DNA from: Sphingopyxis flava
Lineage (GTDB): Bacteria > Pseudomonadota > Alphaproteobacteria > Sphingomonadales > Sphingomonadaceae
Length of the DNA: 43,502 nucleotides
Direction of reading: 5' to 3'
NCBI RefSeq assembly: GCF_900168005.1
Contig: NZ_FUYP01000029.1
Coordinates: 1-43,502, forward strand
Part shown: positions 27,536 through 36,782 of the stretch, in pieces
Layout: every line of letters starts with the position of its first letter
Position numbering within the stretch: position 1 is the stretch's first letter
Translations under genes and position numbers: made by a program
Notes under the pieces: model-generated
Told to the model about the DNA's origin: nothing
The model's input: only the letters and a program-made list of their open reading frames with translations
The model's database searches: none

Positions 27536-28999
27536 ATGCACATCGCCTTCGACAATAGTTTTCACGCGACGATGGAAGGCTTTTATGCGCCTGCCGAGGC
27601 TACGCGTCCCTCAGCCCCGCGCCTTTTGGCGTTCAACGATGCGCTCGCCGCGCGCCTCGGCATCGAAGTTGCCGGCGTGGGCGATGACGAATTGGCGCGT
27701 CTTTTTTCGGGTGCGCAGCTGCCTCCCGGCGCCGATCCGCTCGCGCTTGCCTATGCAGGACACCAGTTCGGCCATTTCTCACCGCAACTCGGCGACGGGC
27801 GCGCGCTGCTCCTTGGCGAGGTCGTGGCGCCCGACGGTGTGCGCTTCGACATACAGCTCAAGGGATCGGGACCCACGATGTTCTCGCGCAACGGCGACGG
27901 CAAGGCGGCAATCGGTCCCGTGCTGCGCGAATATCTCGTCTCCGAGGCCATGGCGGCGATGGGCGTGCCAACGACGCGCTCGCTCGCAGCGGTCGCAACA
28001 GGCGACCGCGTCCAGCGCGAGCGCGCGCACCCGGGCGCGGTGCTGACGCGCGTCGCGCGCAGCCATATCCGCGTTGGCACCTTCCAGTTCTTTGCCGCGC
28101 ACTTCGGAGCAGAGCATGTCATCCGCCTCTCCGACTATGCGATCGGCCGCCACTTCCCCGAACTTGCCGAAACGGCGAACCCCCACCTTGCGCTGCTCGA
28201 GAGGGTCATTGGCCTTCAATGTTCGCTCATCGCCCAGTGGATGGGCGCCGGCTTCATCCATGGCGTGATGAACACCGACAATGTCGCGATCTCGGGCGAG
28301 ACGATCGATTATGGGCCCTGTGCTTTCATGGACCGCTTCGCGGTGAATACCGTCTTCAGTTCGATCGACGCCCATGGCCGCTATGCCTATGGGCGCCAGC
28401 CGCAGATCACGCACTGGAACATGGCGCGCTTTGCCGAAGCGCTGCTGCCTGCGATCCACGCGGTCGATCCCGCTGACGTTGAGCGCGCAAAGGAGCTGGT
28501 CGCGGCGGTTCCGGACCGCTTTCGGAGCGCCTGGGACGAGACGTTGCGTGCAAAACTGGGGCTTGGCAAGGAGGATCCCGGCGACACTGAGCTCTTCGAT
28601 GAGCTGTTCGCCGAGCTCGAGCGCCATAGCGTCGATTTCACCGGCTTTTTCCGCGCGCTTGCGATGCTGCTGCGCGGCGATCGCGCGCCGCTCGATGCGA
28701 TTCTCCCCGATGTAGGCGCGATGGCGTCATGGATCGCTGCATGGCGTGCGCGCATCGAGGGGGAAGGGGGAGATTTTGCAGAGCGTGCCGACGCGATGGA
28801 CGGCGTGAACCCGCTCTACATCCCGCGCAACCACCTCGTGGAGGCCGCGCTCGCCGCCGCCGAGGCGGGCGATATGACGCCTTGGCGCAGCCTCCTGGAC
28901 GCGGTGCAGCATCCCTTTGCCGCGCGCGCCGACTGGGCCGAGTTCGCCCAGCCTGCGCCCGAGGATTTCGGGCCCTATACGACCTTTTGCGGAACCTGA
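27536..28999 (+). CDS. selO: Protein adenylyltransferase SelO (YdiU/UPF0061)
   Basis: 487 residues, normal for bacterial SelO. The pseudokinase fold binds ATP in a flipped orientation and transfers AMP to Ser, Thr or Tyr of target proteins, linked to redox stress in E. coli. Diagnostic segments are AYAGHQFGHFSPQLGDGRALLLGE, QLKGSGPTMFSRNGDGKAAIGPVLREYLVSEAM, HGVMNTDNVAISG and the metal-binding DYGPCAFMD, then NPLYIPRNHLVEAAL near the C-terminus. The family's C-terminal CxxC-like motif is present only as FCGT, so the disulfide or Sec position seen in some members is not obvious here. It is transcribed divergently from btuB. Confidence 0.94.
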   Translation: MHIAFDNSFHATMEGFYAPAEATRPSAPRLLAFNDALAARLGIEVAGVGDDELARLFSGAQLPPGADPLALAYAGHQFGHFSPQLGDGRALLLGEVVAPDGVRFDIQLKGSGPTMFSRNGDGKAAIGPVLREYLVSEAMAAMGVPTTRSLAAVATGDRVQRERAHPGAVLTRVARSHIRVGTFQFFAAHFGAEHVIRLSDYAIGRHFPELAETANPHLALLERVIGLQCSLIAQWMGAGFIHGVMNTDNVAISGETIDYGPCAFMDRFAVNTVFSSIDAHGRYAYGRQPQITHWNMARFAEALLPAIHAVDPADVERAKELVAAVPDRFRSAWDETLRAKLGLGKEDPGDTELFDELFAELERHSVDFTGFFRALAMLLRGDRAPLDAILPDVGAMASWIAAWRARIEGEGGDFAERADAMDGVNPLYIPRNHLVEAALAAAEAGDMTPWRSLLDAVQHPFAARADWAEFAQPAPEDFGPYTTFCGT

Positions 29000-29149
29000 C
29001 GGGCGCCGGCTCGTTGACCCCTTGGGTGATCGCACGGTCCTGTCAGGGGGATTTCATCGCAAATGGCGCTTTCTTGCGATCTTCCTCGAGCAAAATCGCC
29101 TTGCGCCCCGCCGCGCCGCAAGCCACAAGTGCGCATCGGCTGTGCACAG
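29000..29149. other. Gap between selO and tamA with a weak hairpin
   Basis: The 150-bp gap contains a 7-bp inverted repeat, ATCGCAA at 29056-29062 and TTGCGAT at 29074-29080, followed by CTTCCTCG without a real T-run. It may be a weak terminator of selO. An open frame extending tamA upstream to 29063 covers the hairpin, but its sequence does not look like a signal peptide. The tam operon promoter should also be here. Confidence 0.3.
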
Positions 29150-31498
29150 ATGCAAAATTCTGAAAATCCTCGCTTATTGAAACGCGCAGGGCCGCCGCGC
29201 TCCCATCGCGGACTGATATTGTCCGCGTCGCTTTTCGCGTTGGGCTACGCCGGCTCAGCGCTTGCGCAGCAGGTGCCGCCTGCGGCCGCCGAAAGCCAGG
29301 AGGAAAGCCCCGCGCCGGACGCACCTGGCGATATCGCGGTGCCGACCCCGCCGCCCGCCGACGTGACCCTGCCCGAGGTCGAGCCGATCATCGGCGACGA
29401 CGAATTCGACGATGCGATCCCGCCGATCAGCGCCGAGGATGATCCCGAACTCGACCGTCCGCTTGAATCGATTGCCGAATTCGAGCGGCGACAGGCGGCT
29501 GCGCGTGCGGCCGACGCCAGCAGCGATGGCGACGCGCCGCCGAGCGCCGATGGCACACCGGTCCCGGCGCTTGCCGACGGCGATGCGGTCGAGGCGATCG
29601 GTGACGCACCGATCACCGACAGCGAACTTGCCGCGCCGCTTCCTGCGCTCGAAAATTTCAACGTCGAGCCGGTCGAATTCGCCGAGCCCGAGGAGGCGGA
29701 CGCGCATCGCACGCTCGAATATACGGTGCAGGTCAACGGTCTTGCGGGCGCGGATGCGACGACGGGGGTCGATCTTGCCGACCTCTTCGGCGACCTTTCC
29801 GCGCTCTATGATGGCGATGGCAAGGCTGAAAATGGCGCGATGATCCGCGCGCGCCTGTCGGGCGATGCCGAACTCCTTCAACGTATCCTTGCCTCCGAAG
29901 GCTTTTATGATGCCAAGGTCGAAACGCGGATCGACCGGACGCCGCGAACCGAGGATGCCGGCGCGGACGGAGAGAGCCGGGCGCGGCGCCGGCGAGGGCC
30001 GCTCACCGCGGTCATCGACGTGACACCGGGACAGCGATACATCTTCTCCAGCATCGCTATCGATGCAAAGCCCACCGTTCCCCCGACGTTGATCAGCGAC
30101 TATTTTCCGCTGAGCGTCGGTGAACCGATCGTGGCCGAACGGGTCCAGGGCGCCGAAGCTGCGCTCGCGCTCAAGCTCCCCGAAGAGGGCTATCCTTTTG
30201 CGACGATCGGGCAGCGCGACATCCTCCTCGACGGGGCGAGTGGGACCGGCGACTACACGCTGCCCGTCGACATCGGTCCGCGCGCGCGCTTCGGCGGGTT
30301 CGAGACGACTGGCGATCTCGCCTTCGATGCCGACCATGTCGAGACTCTCTCGCGCTTCAAGCGCGGCGACCTCTATGATAGCCGCATGGTCGATGACCTG
30401 CGTCAGGCGCTCGTCGCGACGGGGCTCTTCTCGACCGTCGCGGTCGAGCCGCAGAAGACAGGCGAAGATGCGGGCGACGACACCGAATATGTGACAATGC
30501 TCGTCACGCAGGACGCGGGCCCGCCGCGCACGATGGCGGCGAGCGCGGGCTACGGCACAGGCGAGGGGATTCGGCTTGAAGGGAGCTGGACTCACCGCAA
30601 CCTCTTCCCGCCAGAAGGCGCACTCATCGTGCGGGGTGTTGCGGGCACGCAGCAGCAAGGGATCGGGGCGACCTTCCGCCGCTCGAACGCGGGCCGGCGC
30701 GACCGCACCTTCGAGCTCGTCGCCGAAGCATCGCGCAACAATTACAACGCCTTCGAAGCGCTGACCGGACGCCTCGCCGCACGGGTCAGCGTTGAGTCAA
30801 CGCCGATCTGGCAAAAGAAGTTCACCTATTCCTATGGCGCGGAACTGATTGCGACGAGCGAGGATGATTATGATTTCGCGCGCGGCGTGCGTGACCGCGA
30901 CCTCTATTATATTATCGGGCTCGCGGGGCAGGTCGGGATGGACCGCACCGACAGCCTGCTCGACCCGACGAAGGGCTTCCGCGTCACTGCGCTCGTACAG
31001 CCCGAAGGATCATTGAGCGGCAAATTCACGCCTTATGCGCGCACCCGCCTCGACGTCAGCGGCTATTATCCGGTCACCGACAGCATCGTCGTGGCGGGAC
31101 GTGTGCGCATCGGCTCGATCCTCGGCGCCGCGCGCGAGCGCCTCGCCCCGTCGCGGCGCTTCTATGCGGGCGGCGGCGGTTCGGTGCGCGGCTTTGGCTA
31201 TCAGGAGCTCGGGCCCAAAGACCCCAATCTCGACCCGATCGGCGGGCGCAGCATCAACGAGGCGGCCCTTGAGGCGCGCTACCGCTTCGGAAATTTTGGC
31301 GTTGTCGGCTTCGTCGACGCAGGCCAGGTCTATCGCGGCTCGACCCCCACCTTCTCCGATCTGCGCTTCGGTGCGGGAATTGGCGCGCGCTACTACACCA
31401 ATTTCGGTCCGATGCGCCTCGACGTCGCGACGCCGATCGACCGCAGACCAGGCGAGGCGCGGATCAGCGTCTATGTCTCGATCGGGCAGGCGTTCTGA
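29150..31498 (+). CDS. tamA: Autotransporter assembly outer-membrane protein TamA (Omp85 family)
   Basis: 782 residues from ATG 29150, chosen because a signal peptide follows (LILSASLFALGYAGSALAQ, cleavage near residue 40). Residues about 40-185 are an unusual acidic Pro/Ala/Glu-rich low-complexity segment. POTRA-like repeats follow (EYTVQVNGLAG; YIFSSIAID; ARFGGFETTGDLAF), then the 16-strand Omp85 barrel with GGGGSVRGFGYQELGP (lid-lock type motif) and FVDAGQVYRG, ending in Phe. TamA works with TamB in moving proteins and phospholipids to the outer membrane. It is larger than E. coli TamA (about 577 residues), mostly because of the acidic insert. One-base overlap with tamB. Confidence 0.9.
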   Translation: MQNSENPRLLKRAGPPRSHRGLILSASLFALGYAGSALAQQVPPAAAESQEESPAPDAPGDIAVPTPPPADVTLPEVEPIIGDDEFDDAIPPISAEDDPELDRPLESIAEFERRQAAARAADASSDGDAPPSADGTPVPALADGDAVEAIGDAPITDSELAAPLPALENFNVEPVEFAEPEEADAHRTLEYTVQVNGLAGADATTGVDLADLFGDLSALYDGDGKAENGAMIRARLSGDAELLQRILASEGFYDAKVETRIDRTPRTEDAGADGESRARRRRGPLTAVIDVTPGQRYIFSSIAIDAKPTVPPTLISDYFPLSVGEPIVAERVQGAEAALALKLPEEGYPFATIGQRDILLDGASGTGDYTLPVDIGPRARFGGFETTGDLAFDADHVETLSRFKRGDLYDSRMVDDLRQALVATGLFSTVAVEPQKTGEDAGDDTEYVTMLVTQDAGPPRTMAASAGYGTGEGIRLEGSWTHRNLFPPEGALIVRGVAGTQQQGIGATFRRSNAGRRDRTFELVAEASRNNYNAFEALTGRLAARVSVESTPIWQKKFTYSYGAELIATSEDDYDFARGVRDRDLYYIIGLAGQVGMDRTDSLLDPTKGFRVTALVQPEGSLSGKFTPYARTRLDVSGYYPVTDSIVVAGRVRIGSILGAARERLAPSRRFYAGGGGSVRGFGYQELGPKDPNLDPIGGRSINEAALEARYRFGNFGVVGFVDAGQVYRGSTPTFSDLRFGAGIGARYYTNFGPMRLDVATPIDRRPGEARISVYVSIGQAF

Positions 31499-34400
31499 TG
31501 GCCGAGGATGCGCCCTTCGACGCCGAAGACGGCGCGCCCGCCGCCACCGCCAATCCCTGGCCCCGCCGTATCGCACGCTGGGTCGGCATCGCGGTCCTCG
31601 GACTGCTTGCGCTGCTCGCGCTGTTCTTGGTCGGGCTCAACAGCGACGCCGGGCGGCGTTTCGTCGTCACCCAGATCGAGAAATATGAATTCGAAAACGG
31701 GATGAGGATCGGGATCGGCCGCCTCGACGGATCGCTCTACGGCGCGATGATCGTCCGCGATTTTTCGCTGTCGGACACCAAGGGGCGCTTTCTGACCTCG
31801 CCCGAATTGCGCATCGACTGGCGGCCCTTTGCCTTTTTGTCGAACCATGTCGATGTGCGTTCGGCAACCGCGAAACTGATCAACGTCCAGCGCCTGCCCG
31901 AATTCAGGCCGGTGCCCGACACCGGCGAGCCGCTGCTGCCGGACATCGATATCGACGTCGCGAAGCTTGAGGTCGACCGGATCGTCTTCGCTCCGGCGGT
32001 TGCCGGCGAACGCCAGGAAGCGCGTCTCAGCGGCAAAATCGCGATCGCCGACCGCCGCGCGCAGGTGACCGCTGATGCCGAGACGATCGGCGCGAACGCG
32101 AAAGGGGACACGCTGAAGCTGTTGCTCGATGCCGTGCCCGAACAAAACCGGCTCGCGATGACGCTCGACCTGCGCGCGCCCGCAGGCGGCGTCCTCGCGG
32201 CTATGGGCGGCTTTACGGAACCGCTCACCGCCAAGCTCGATGGGCGCGGGGACTGGAAGGCGTGGAACGGAAATCTCACCGCGAACCTTGGTGCCAGCCC
32301 GCTCGCTCGGATCGCGCTCACCGCGCGCGACGGCGATTTCGCGGTCAAGGGCGAGGCGCAGCCGTCTCGGCTGCTCACTGGCGCGAGCGCTGGGCTGTTC
32401 GGACCGCAGACCGACATCGACCTCAAGGCGCGGCTTGCCGAACGCAAGGCCGATCTCGACGGGCGCCTCTCATCCGAGGCGTTCCGCCTCGGGATCAGCG
32501 GCGGCGTCGATCTCGGCACCAACCGCTACGACGATCTTCATCTGGCCTTCGTCCTGCTCCGCCCCGGCGCGGTCGCGCCGGCGGTGCGCGGGAGCGGGGT
32601 GCGCGCGAGCGCCAAACTCAACGGCTCCTTCGCGCTGCCCACGGTCGAATATCAGGCGAATGCTGCCGTGCTCGCGGTCAATGACATCGTGGTCGAGGCG
32701 CTCAGCCTTTCGGGCAAGGCGCGCGTCGATGCCGACCAGATATTGGTTCCCGTCGCGGGCCGCGCTGCGCGCATTCGGGGGCTCGATACGGTCGCGGGCG
32801 GGACGCTCGCCGCCGTGCGCCTCGACGGCGACCTTGCCTACGCCGAGGGTCGCATTCTCAGCGACAATCTGCGCCTGCGCTCGCCGCGCATCGACGCCAA
32901 GGCGATCATCGTCGCCGACCTGAACAAGGGCTTCTACACGGGGGCGATCGACGGGCGCGTCAACAATTACCGGATCGAAAGCGTCGGCCTGTTCAATATC
33001 GACACGCGGATGGATCTCAAGACCGAGCCGCGCGGCGGCTGGGCGATTGCGGGGCGCGTCCGGGCGCGCTCGACGCAGCTCTTCAATTCGGGGGTGCGCG
33101 ACCTCCTCGGCGGCAATGCCGTGACGAGCGCCGACGTCCGCTACGGCACCGACGGCATTGTCCGCTTCTCGAATCTGCGGCTGAGCGCGCCGCGCCTTCG
33201 CGTCACCGGCGGGCAGGGGAGCTATGCGCCTGACGGCCGCATCCGGCTCGCGGCCCGTGCGCAGTCGGCGGACTATGGCCCGCTCGGCGTCGAGGTTGCG
33301 GGCACGGTCAGCGACCCGCGCGCGGTGCTGCGCGCCGAGCGCCCCGGGCTCGGGATTGGGCTTGCTAATCTCGAAGCGCGACTCAACGGTGCGCCGAACG
33401 GCTACCGGCTCGCTGCGACCGGCGACACTGACTATGGTCCCTTGTCAGCTGATGTCGTTCTGCTCACGGCAACCGGACCGCTGACAATCGACGTCGAGCG
33501 CGCGGACCTTTCGGGCATCGTGATGCAGGGGCGGCTCGTCCAGAGCGCGGCGGGCCCCTTCGTCGGGCGGCTCGATGCTGCGGGACAGGGGCTTGGCGGG
33601 CTCGTCCGCCTCAGCGCGGCGGGTCAGTATCAGGCCGCCGCGATCAATGTGCGGGCCAATAACGTCACCTTGCCGGGCTCGGCGCAGCTCCGGGTGGGAT
33701 CGGCAGTCGTCGATGCCGACGTCACGCTCTACGACCAGCCGCGGGTGATAGCGGACATTCAGCTTGCTTCGACGCGCTTCCGCGAGGTCGACATTGCCGT
33801 GGGGCGCGTGAAGATCGATTATCAGGATGGACGCGGCAAGGCGCAGGCCCTCGTCGAGGGGGTGAGCGGCGTTCCGTTCCGCGTTGCGGTGAACGCCGAC
33901 CTTCAGCCCGAACTCTGGCGTGCCTCGGTGCAGGGGCGTGCGGCGGGCATCGCCCTCAAAACGGCGTCGCCCGCGCGGATCATCCCCGGCGCCGATGGTT
34001 ATGAACTACTGCCGACCACCATCGATCTCGGGCGCGGCAGCAGCGCTCGTCTTGCCGGGCGGTTCGGCGAGGGGATCATGCTCCAGAGCCGGCTCGACCG
34101 CGTCAACATGACGCTCCTCAACGCCGTCTATCCCGACATGGGGCTTGGAGGCCGCGCGAGCGGCAGCCTCGATTTCGAGCAGGCGAGCGCCGATGCCTTT
34201 CCCCGCGCCGACGCCAGGCTGACGATCAACAATTTTACCCGTACGACCGCAGCGACGGTGAGCGAGCCGGTGGACATTAATTTTGCAGGCAAGCTGCTCG
34301 CCGACGGCGGCGAGGCGCGCGCCGTGATCCGCAAGCGCGGCAGCGTGATCGGGCGGCTGCAGGCCTCGCTCCGTCCGCTGGGGCCAGGCGCGGGTCCCTG

Positions 34401-35730
34401 GACAACACGCCTCAGCGCGGCGCCGCTGTCGGGCGGCGTCCGCTACAATGGTCCCGCCGAAACCCTCTTCTCCTTCGTCGGAACGGGCGAGCAGCGCCTG
34501 TCCGGCCCGATCGCGCTGGCCGCCGATTTCAGCTGCCGTGTCGCCGACCCCTGTTTGAACGGCGTCGTACGCGGGAACAGCATGGTCTATGAGAATCTCG
34601 CCTATGGGACGCGGCTCACCAATATTGCCACGAACGGCCGCTTCACCGGCAACCGGCTCGAGATCGAGCAATTTACCGCAAGCGCGGGCGACGGGTCGAT
34701 CAGCGCGAATGGCTTTGTGAGCCTCGCCGCCGCCGACGGTTATCCGATGAAGATCGAGGCGACGCTCGACAATGCGCGGCTCGCGCGCAGCGACAATATC
34801 GGCGCGCGCGCGACCGGCAATCTGACCCTCGAAAAGGTTAAGGGGCAGGCGGCGCTCCTCTCGGGGAGCCTCATGCTTCCCGAAACGCGCTACCGGATCG
34901 TGCGCGAAGGCGCGGCGCAAGTGCCGGTGCTCACCGGCGTCCGCCGCAAGCCTCCAGCAGGGCGCCAGCGCATCAGCGGCGAGGGGCTCGCGGCCGTCGG
35001 CGGCAGCCTCTTTGATCTCATCCGTCTCGACATCCGCCTGCGCGCGCCAGACCAGATCTATGTGAGCGGCATGGGCCTCGAATCCGAATGGCAGGCCGAC
35101 GTGACGCTGCAAGGCACGACCGAGGCGCCGCGCGTGACCGGTGAAATCGACCTCGTGCGCGGCACGCTCGGCTTTGCTGGCCGCTCGTTCGATCTTGAGG
35201 AGGGCAAGGTGACCTTCCCGACGGGCGATGCCTATGATCCCTCGATCCGCCTTCTTGCGAGCGACACAATCGAGGAGGTGACGGTCAATGTCGCGGTTTC
35301 GGGGCGCGCGATGAACCCGCAGATCAATTTCTCGAGCGTGCCGGGGCTGCCGCAGGACGAAATCGTCTCGCGCATTCTCTTCGGCGATTCGATCACGACG
35401 CTGTCGCCGCTCCAGGCTGTACAGCTCGCCTCGTCGCTCAATGCGCTGCGCAGCGGAGGCGGAGGGCTCAGTCCCTTGGGCGCGCTCCAGTCGGCAACGG
35501 GCATCGACCGGCTGCGCCTCCTGGGGCCCGACGATACGCAGGGCCGCGGGACGGCGCTCGCCGCCGGCCAATATATTTCGAACGATATCTATCTTGAGGT
35601 GATCACCGACGCGCGCGGCTATACCGCGACCCAGCTCGAGATCAGCCTGTCGCGCGCGCTGTCGCTCCTCAGCCAGGCGGGGGGCTCGGGCCAGTCGAAC
35701 CTCTCGATCCGCTATCGCAAGGATTATTGA
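31498..35730 (+). CDS. tamB: Translocation and assembly module protein TamB (DUF490)
   Basis: 1410 residues. It has one N-terminal membrane anchor (about 21-45, IARWVGIAVLGLLALLALFLVG), then a very long beta-rich repetitive body typical of AsmA-like bridge proteins, and the conserved C-terminal DUF490 domain (VTGEIDLVRGTLGFAGRSFDLEEG, INFSSVPGLPQDEIVSRILFGDS, ending YIS...LEVITDARGY and LSIRYRKDY). TamB spans the periplasm as a hydrophobic groove, partners TamA, and contributes to anterograde phospholipid transport. TGATG overlaps join it to tamA and to the small lipoprotein gene downstream. Length compares well with the family (about 1260-1500). Confidence 0.94.
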   Translation: MAEDAPFDAEDGAPAATANPWPRRIARWVGIAVLGLLALLALFLVGLNSDAGRRFVVTQIEKYEFENGMRIGIGRLDGSLYGAMIVRDFSLSDTKGRFLTSPELRIDWRPFAFLSNHVDVRSATAKLINVQRLPEFRPVPDTGEPLLPDIDIDVAKLEVDRIVFAPAVAGERQEARLSGKIAIADRRAQVTADAETIGANAKGDTLKLLLDAVPEQNRLAMTLDLRAPAGGVLAAMGGFTEPLTAKLDGRGDWKAWNGNLTANLGASPLARIALTARDGDFAVKGEAQPSRLLTGASAGLFGPQTDIDLKARLAERKADLDGRLSSEAFRLGISGGVDLGTNRYDDLHLAFVLLRPGAVAPAVRGSGVRASAKLNGSFALPTVEYQANAAVLAVNDIVVEALSLSGKARVDADQILVPVAGRAARIRGLDTVAGGTLAAVRLDGDLAYAEGRILSDNLRLRSPRIDAKAIIVADLNKGFYTGAIDGRVNNYRIESVGLFNIDTRMDLKTEPRGGWAIAGRVRARSTQLFNSGVRDLLGGNAVTSADVRYGTDGIVRFSNLRLSAPRLRVTGGQGSYAPDGRIRLAARAQSADYGPLGVEVAGTVSDPRAVLRAERPGLGIGLANLEARLNGAPNGYRLAATGDTDYGPLSADVVLLTATGPLTIDVERADLSGIVMQGRLVQSAAGPFVGRLDAAGQGLGGLVRLSAAGQYQAAAINVRANNVTLPGSAQLRVGSAVVDADVTLYDQPRVIADIQLASTRFREVDIAVGRVKIDYQDGRGKAQALVEGVSGVPFRVAVNADLQPELWRASVQGRAAGIALKTASPARIIPGADGYELLPTTIDLGRGSSARLAGRFGEGIMLQSRLDRVNMTLLNAVYPDMGLGGRASGSLDFEQASADAFPRADARLTINNFTRTTAATVSEPVDINFAGKLLADGGEARAVIRKRGSVIGRLQASLRPLGPGAGPWTTRLSAAPLSGGVRYNGPAETLFSFVGTGEQRLSGPIALAADFSCRVADPCLNGVVRGNSMVYENLAYGTRLTNIATNGRFTGNRLEIEQFTASAGDGSISANGFVSLAAADGYPMKIEATLDNARLARSDNIGARATGNLTLEKVKGQAALLSGSLMLPETRYRIVREGAAQVPVLTGVRRKPPAGRQRISGEGLAAVGGSLFDLIRLDIRLRAPDQIYVSGMGLESEWQADVTLQGTTEAPRVTGEIDLVRGTLGFAGRSFDLEEGKVTFPTGDAYDPSIRLLASDTIEEVTVNVAVSGRAMNPQINFSSVPGLPQDEIVSRILFGDSITTLSPLQAVQLASSLNALRSGGGGLSPLGALQSATGIDRLRLLGPDDTQGRGTALAAGQYISNDIYLEVITDARGYTATQLEISLSRALSLLSQAGGSGQSNLSIRYRKDY

Positions 35731-35951
35731 TGCGCTTGGCATTCCTCCTGCTTGTGCTTCTCTCCATCGGGGCCTGCAAGAAAGAGCCCGATTTCGAGAC
35801 GCGCTACGAGAGAGCCGTGAAGGAGGTCGATGCGAGGGCGAAGGCGATGGACGCCGACATCGCCGAGGCCGAGCGAGCGGCAAAGGCCGCCGGCGCTGAT
35901 CCCTCGGTCCCGGCCGAGCACGGCGAACCAGGCGAACCACCCCCACAATAG
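35730..35951 (+). CDS. Small lipoprotein of the tam operon
   Basis: 73 residues. The ATG at 35730 overlaps the tamB stop as TGATG. A signal peptide MRLAFLLLVLLSIGAC gives the lipidation Cys16. The mature part is a short charged helix (FETRYERAVKEVDARAKAMDADIAEAERAAKAA), possibly coiled-coil, and a Pro/Glu-rich tail. I do not know a named family. The tight coupling to tamAB suggests a helper at the same envelope site. It resembles other short periplasmic coiled-coil lipoproteins only in general character. Confidence 0.72.
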   Translation: MRLAFLLLVLLSIGACKKEPDFETRYERAVKEVDARAKAMDADIAEAERAAKAAGADPSVPAEHGEPGEPPPQ

Positions 35952-35968
35952 CCCCGTGCTCGCGGGGC
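35951..35968 (+). terminator. Hairpin after the tam operon
   Basis: GCCCCG at 35951-35956 pairs with CGGGGC at 35963-35968 around a 6-nt loop. It starts on the last base of the lipoprotein stop codon and is followed by TTGCCTT, a poor U-tract. It is a likely end point for tamA-tamB-lipoprotein transcription, separating it from the manganese leader. Confidence 0.5.
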
Positions 35969-36004
35969 TTGCCTTGGGCCGATCCGCCGTCTAACGGGTC
36001 TTCG

Positions 36005-36112
36005 TCATCTGGGGAGTAGCCAGCCGCCCGTTCGGGGCGGGCCGCCGCGTCAACATACTCGGCCGAGAGGCCGTGGTGCGGTGGAAGCGGGTCACCGCTT
36101 GGGCGAGACCAA
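36005..36112 (+). promoter_or_regulatory. yybP-ykoY manganese riboswitch
   Basis: The leader contains the two conserved internal-loop strands of the yybP-ykoY class: CTGGGGAGTAGCC (36009-36021) and GCGTCAACATACTCGG (36047-36062), separated by a GC-rich hairpin (GCCGCCCGTTCGGGGCGGGC). After a variable helix comes the closing GGGCGAGACC (36101-36110). Mn2+ binds between the two loops and turns on downstream Mn export genes. The following gene is a GDT1/UPF0016 transporter, a classic member of this regulon, which supports the call. Confidence 0.88.
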
Positions 36113-36132
36113 TGGCGTCGACCTTTCGTCCA

Positions 36133-36181
36133 GGCCGGGCGGCGGGTTCGACAGCCGTTGGAATCGCGCTGCCGCCCGGCC
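36133..36181 (+). promoter_or_regulatory. 11-bp inverted repeat between Mn aptamer and start codon
   Basis: Arms GGCCGGGCGGC at 36133-36143 and GCCGCCCGGCC at 36171-36181 are perfectly complementary with a 27-nt loop. The 3' arm ends just before GGGGGTTTG, the only candidate ribosome-binding site (ATG at 36195). This is the expected place for the expression platform of the riboswitch: either an intrinsic terminator (weak U-tract TTTGTT) or a stem that stacks on the translation start. Confidence 0.6.
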
Positions 36182-36194
36182 CGGGGGTTTGTTC

Positions 36195-36764
36195 ATGGAA
36201 GCCATTTTGACGTCGACCGCCGTCGTCGCCCTCGCCGAGATAGGCGACAAGACGCAGCTGCTCGCCATTCTTCTCGCGACGCGTTTCCATCGTCCTCTTC
36301 CGATCATCTTGGGCATTCTGGTCGCGACCCTCGCGAACCACGCACTCGCCGCGCTGCTGGGCGTGCAGGCCGCGGCGTTCCTCGACAGCCCTGTGTTCCG
36401 CTACGCGATTGCGGCCTCATTCCTCGCGATGGCGGTGTGGACGCTCATTCCCGACAAGCTGGACGATGAGGAGGCACCGAAGCCGCGCTTCGGCGCTTTC
36501 CTGACGACGCTCGTCGCCTTTTTTGTCGTCGAAATGGGTGACAAGACGCAGGTGGCGACGATTGCGCTTGGCGCGCAATATCAAAGCGTCCTCTGGGTCA
36601 CTGCCGGGACCACGCTCGGAATGATGATCGCCAACGTCCCGGCGATTTTCCTTGGCAATGAGCTGCTGAAGCGCGTGAACCTCGGCACCGTGCGAGCGAT
36701 CACGGCGGCACTTTTCCTGGTGATCGGTCTCTGGGTGATTGCGCAGACAGCGGGCTGGCTCTGA
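36195..36764 (+). CDS. Manganese exporter of the GDT1/TMEM165 (UPF0016) family
   Basis: 189 residues from ATG 36195. It has six predicted membrane helices in two inverted repeats of three, each carrying the family motif E-x-G-D-K-T: EIGDKTQ from Glu15 and EMGDKTQ from Glu113. These acidic residues bind the cation. Bacterial members (Mnx/MneA type) export Mn2+, some relatives move Ca2+. The open frame extends upstream to 36081, but that part overlaps the riboswitch hairpin and is not membrane-like. The Mn riboswitch upstream supports manganese efflux. The gene converges on the MNT-HEPN gene. Confidence 0.9.
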   Translation: MEAILTSTAVVALAEIGDKTQLLAILLATRFHRPLPIILGILVATLANHALAALLGVQAAAFLDSPVFRYAIAASFLAMAVWTLIPDKLDDEEAPKPRFGAFLTTLVAFFVVEMGDKTQVATIALGAQYQSVLWVTAGTTLGMMIANVPAIFLGNELLKRVNLGTVRAITAALFLVIGLWVIAQTAGWL

Positions 36765-36782
36765 TCCAGTATGTACGGGTGC

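Noticed and set aside
29255..30658. 467-residue minus-strand frame inside tamA
   Set aside because: The plus strand encodes a signal peptide, POTRA domains and barrel. The antisense frame has strongly Arg-rich, low-complexity composition.
34006..35946. 646-residue minus-strand frame opposite tamB and the small lipoprotein
   Set aside because: It crosses the end of tamB and another gene, with no motif. The TamB C-terminal domain on the plus strand is unmistakable.
36081..36194. Upstream extension of the manganese exporter frame
   Set aside because: It would translate the end of the riboswitch and the 11-bp hairpin. The family begins at the hydrophobic helix after ATG 36195.
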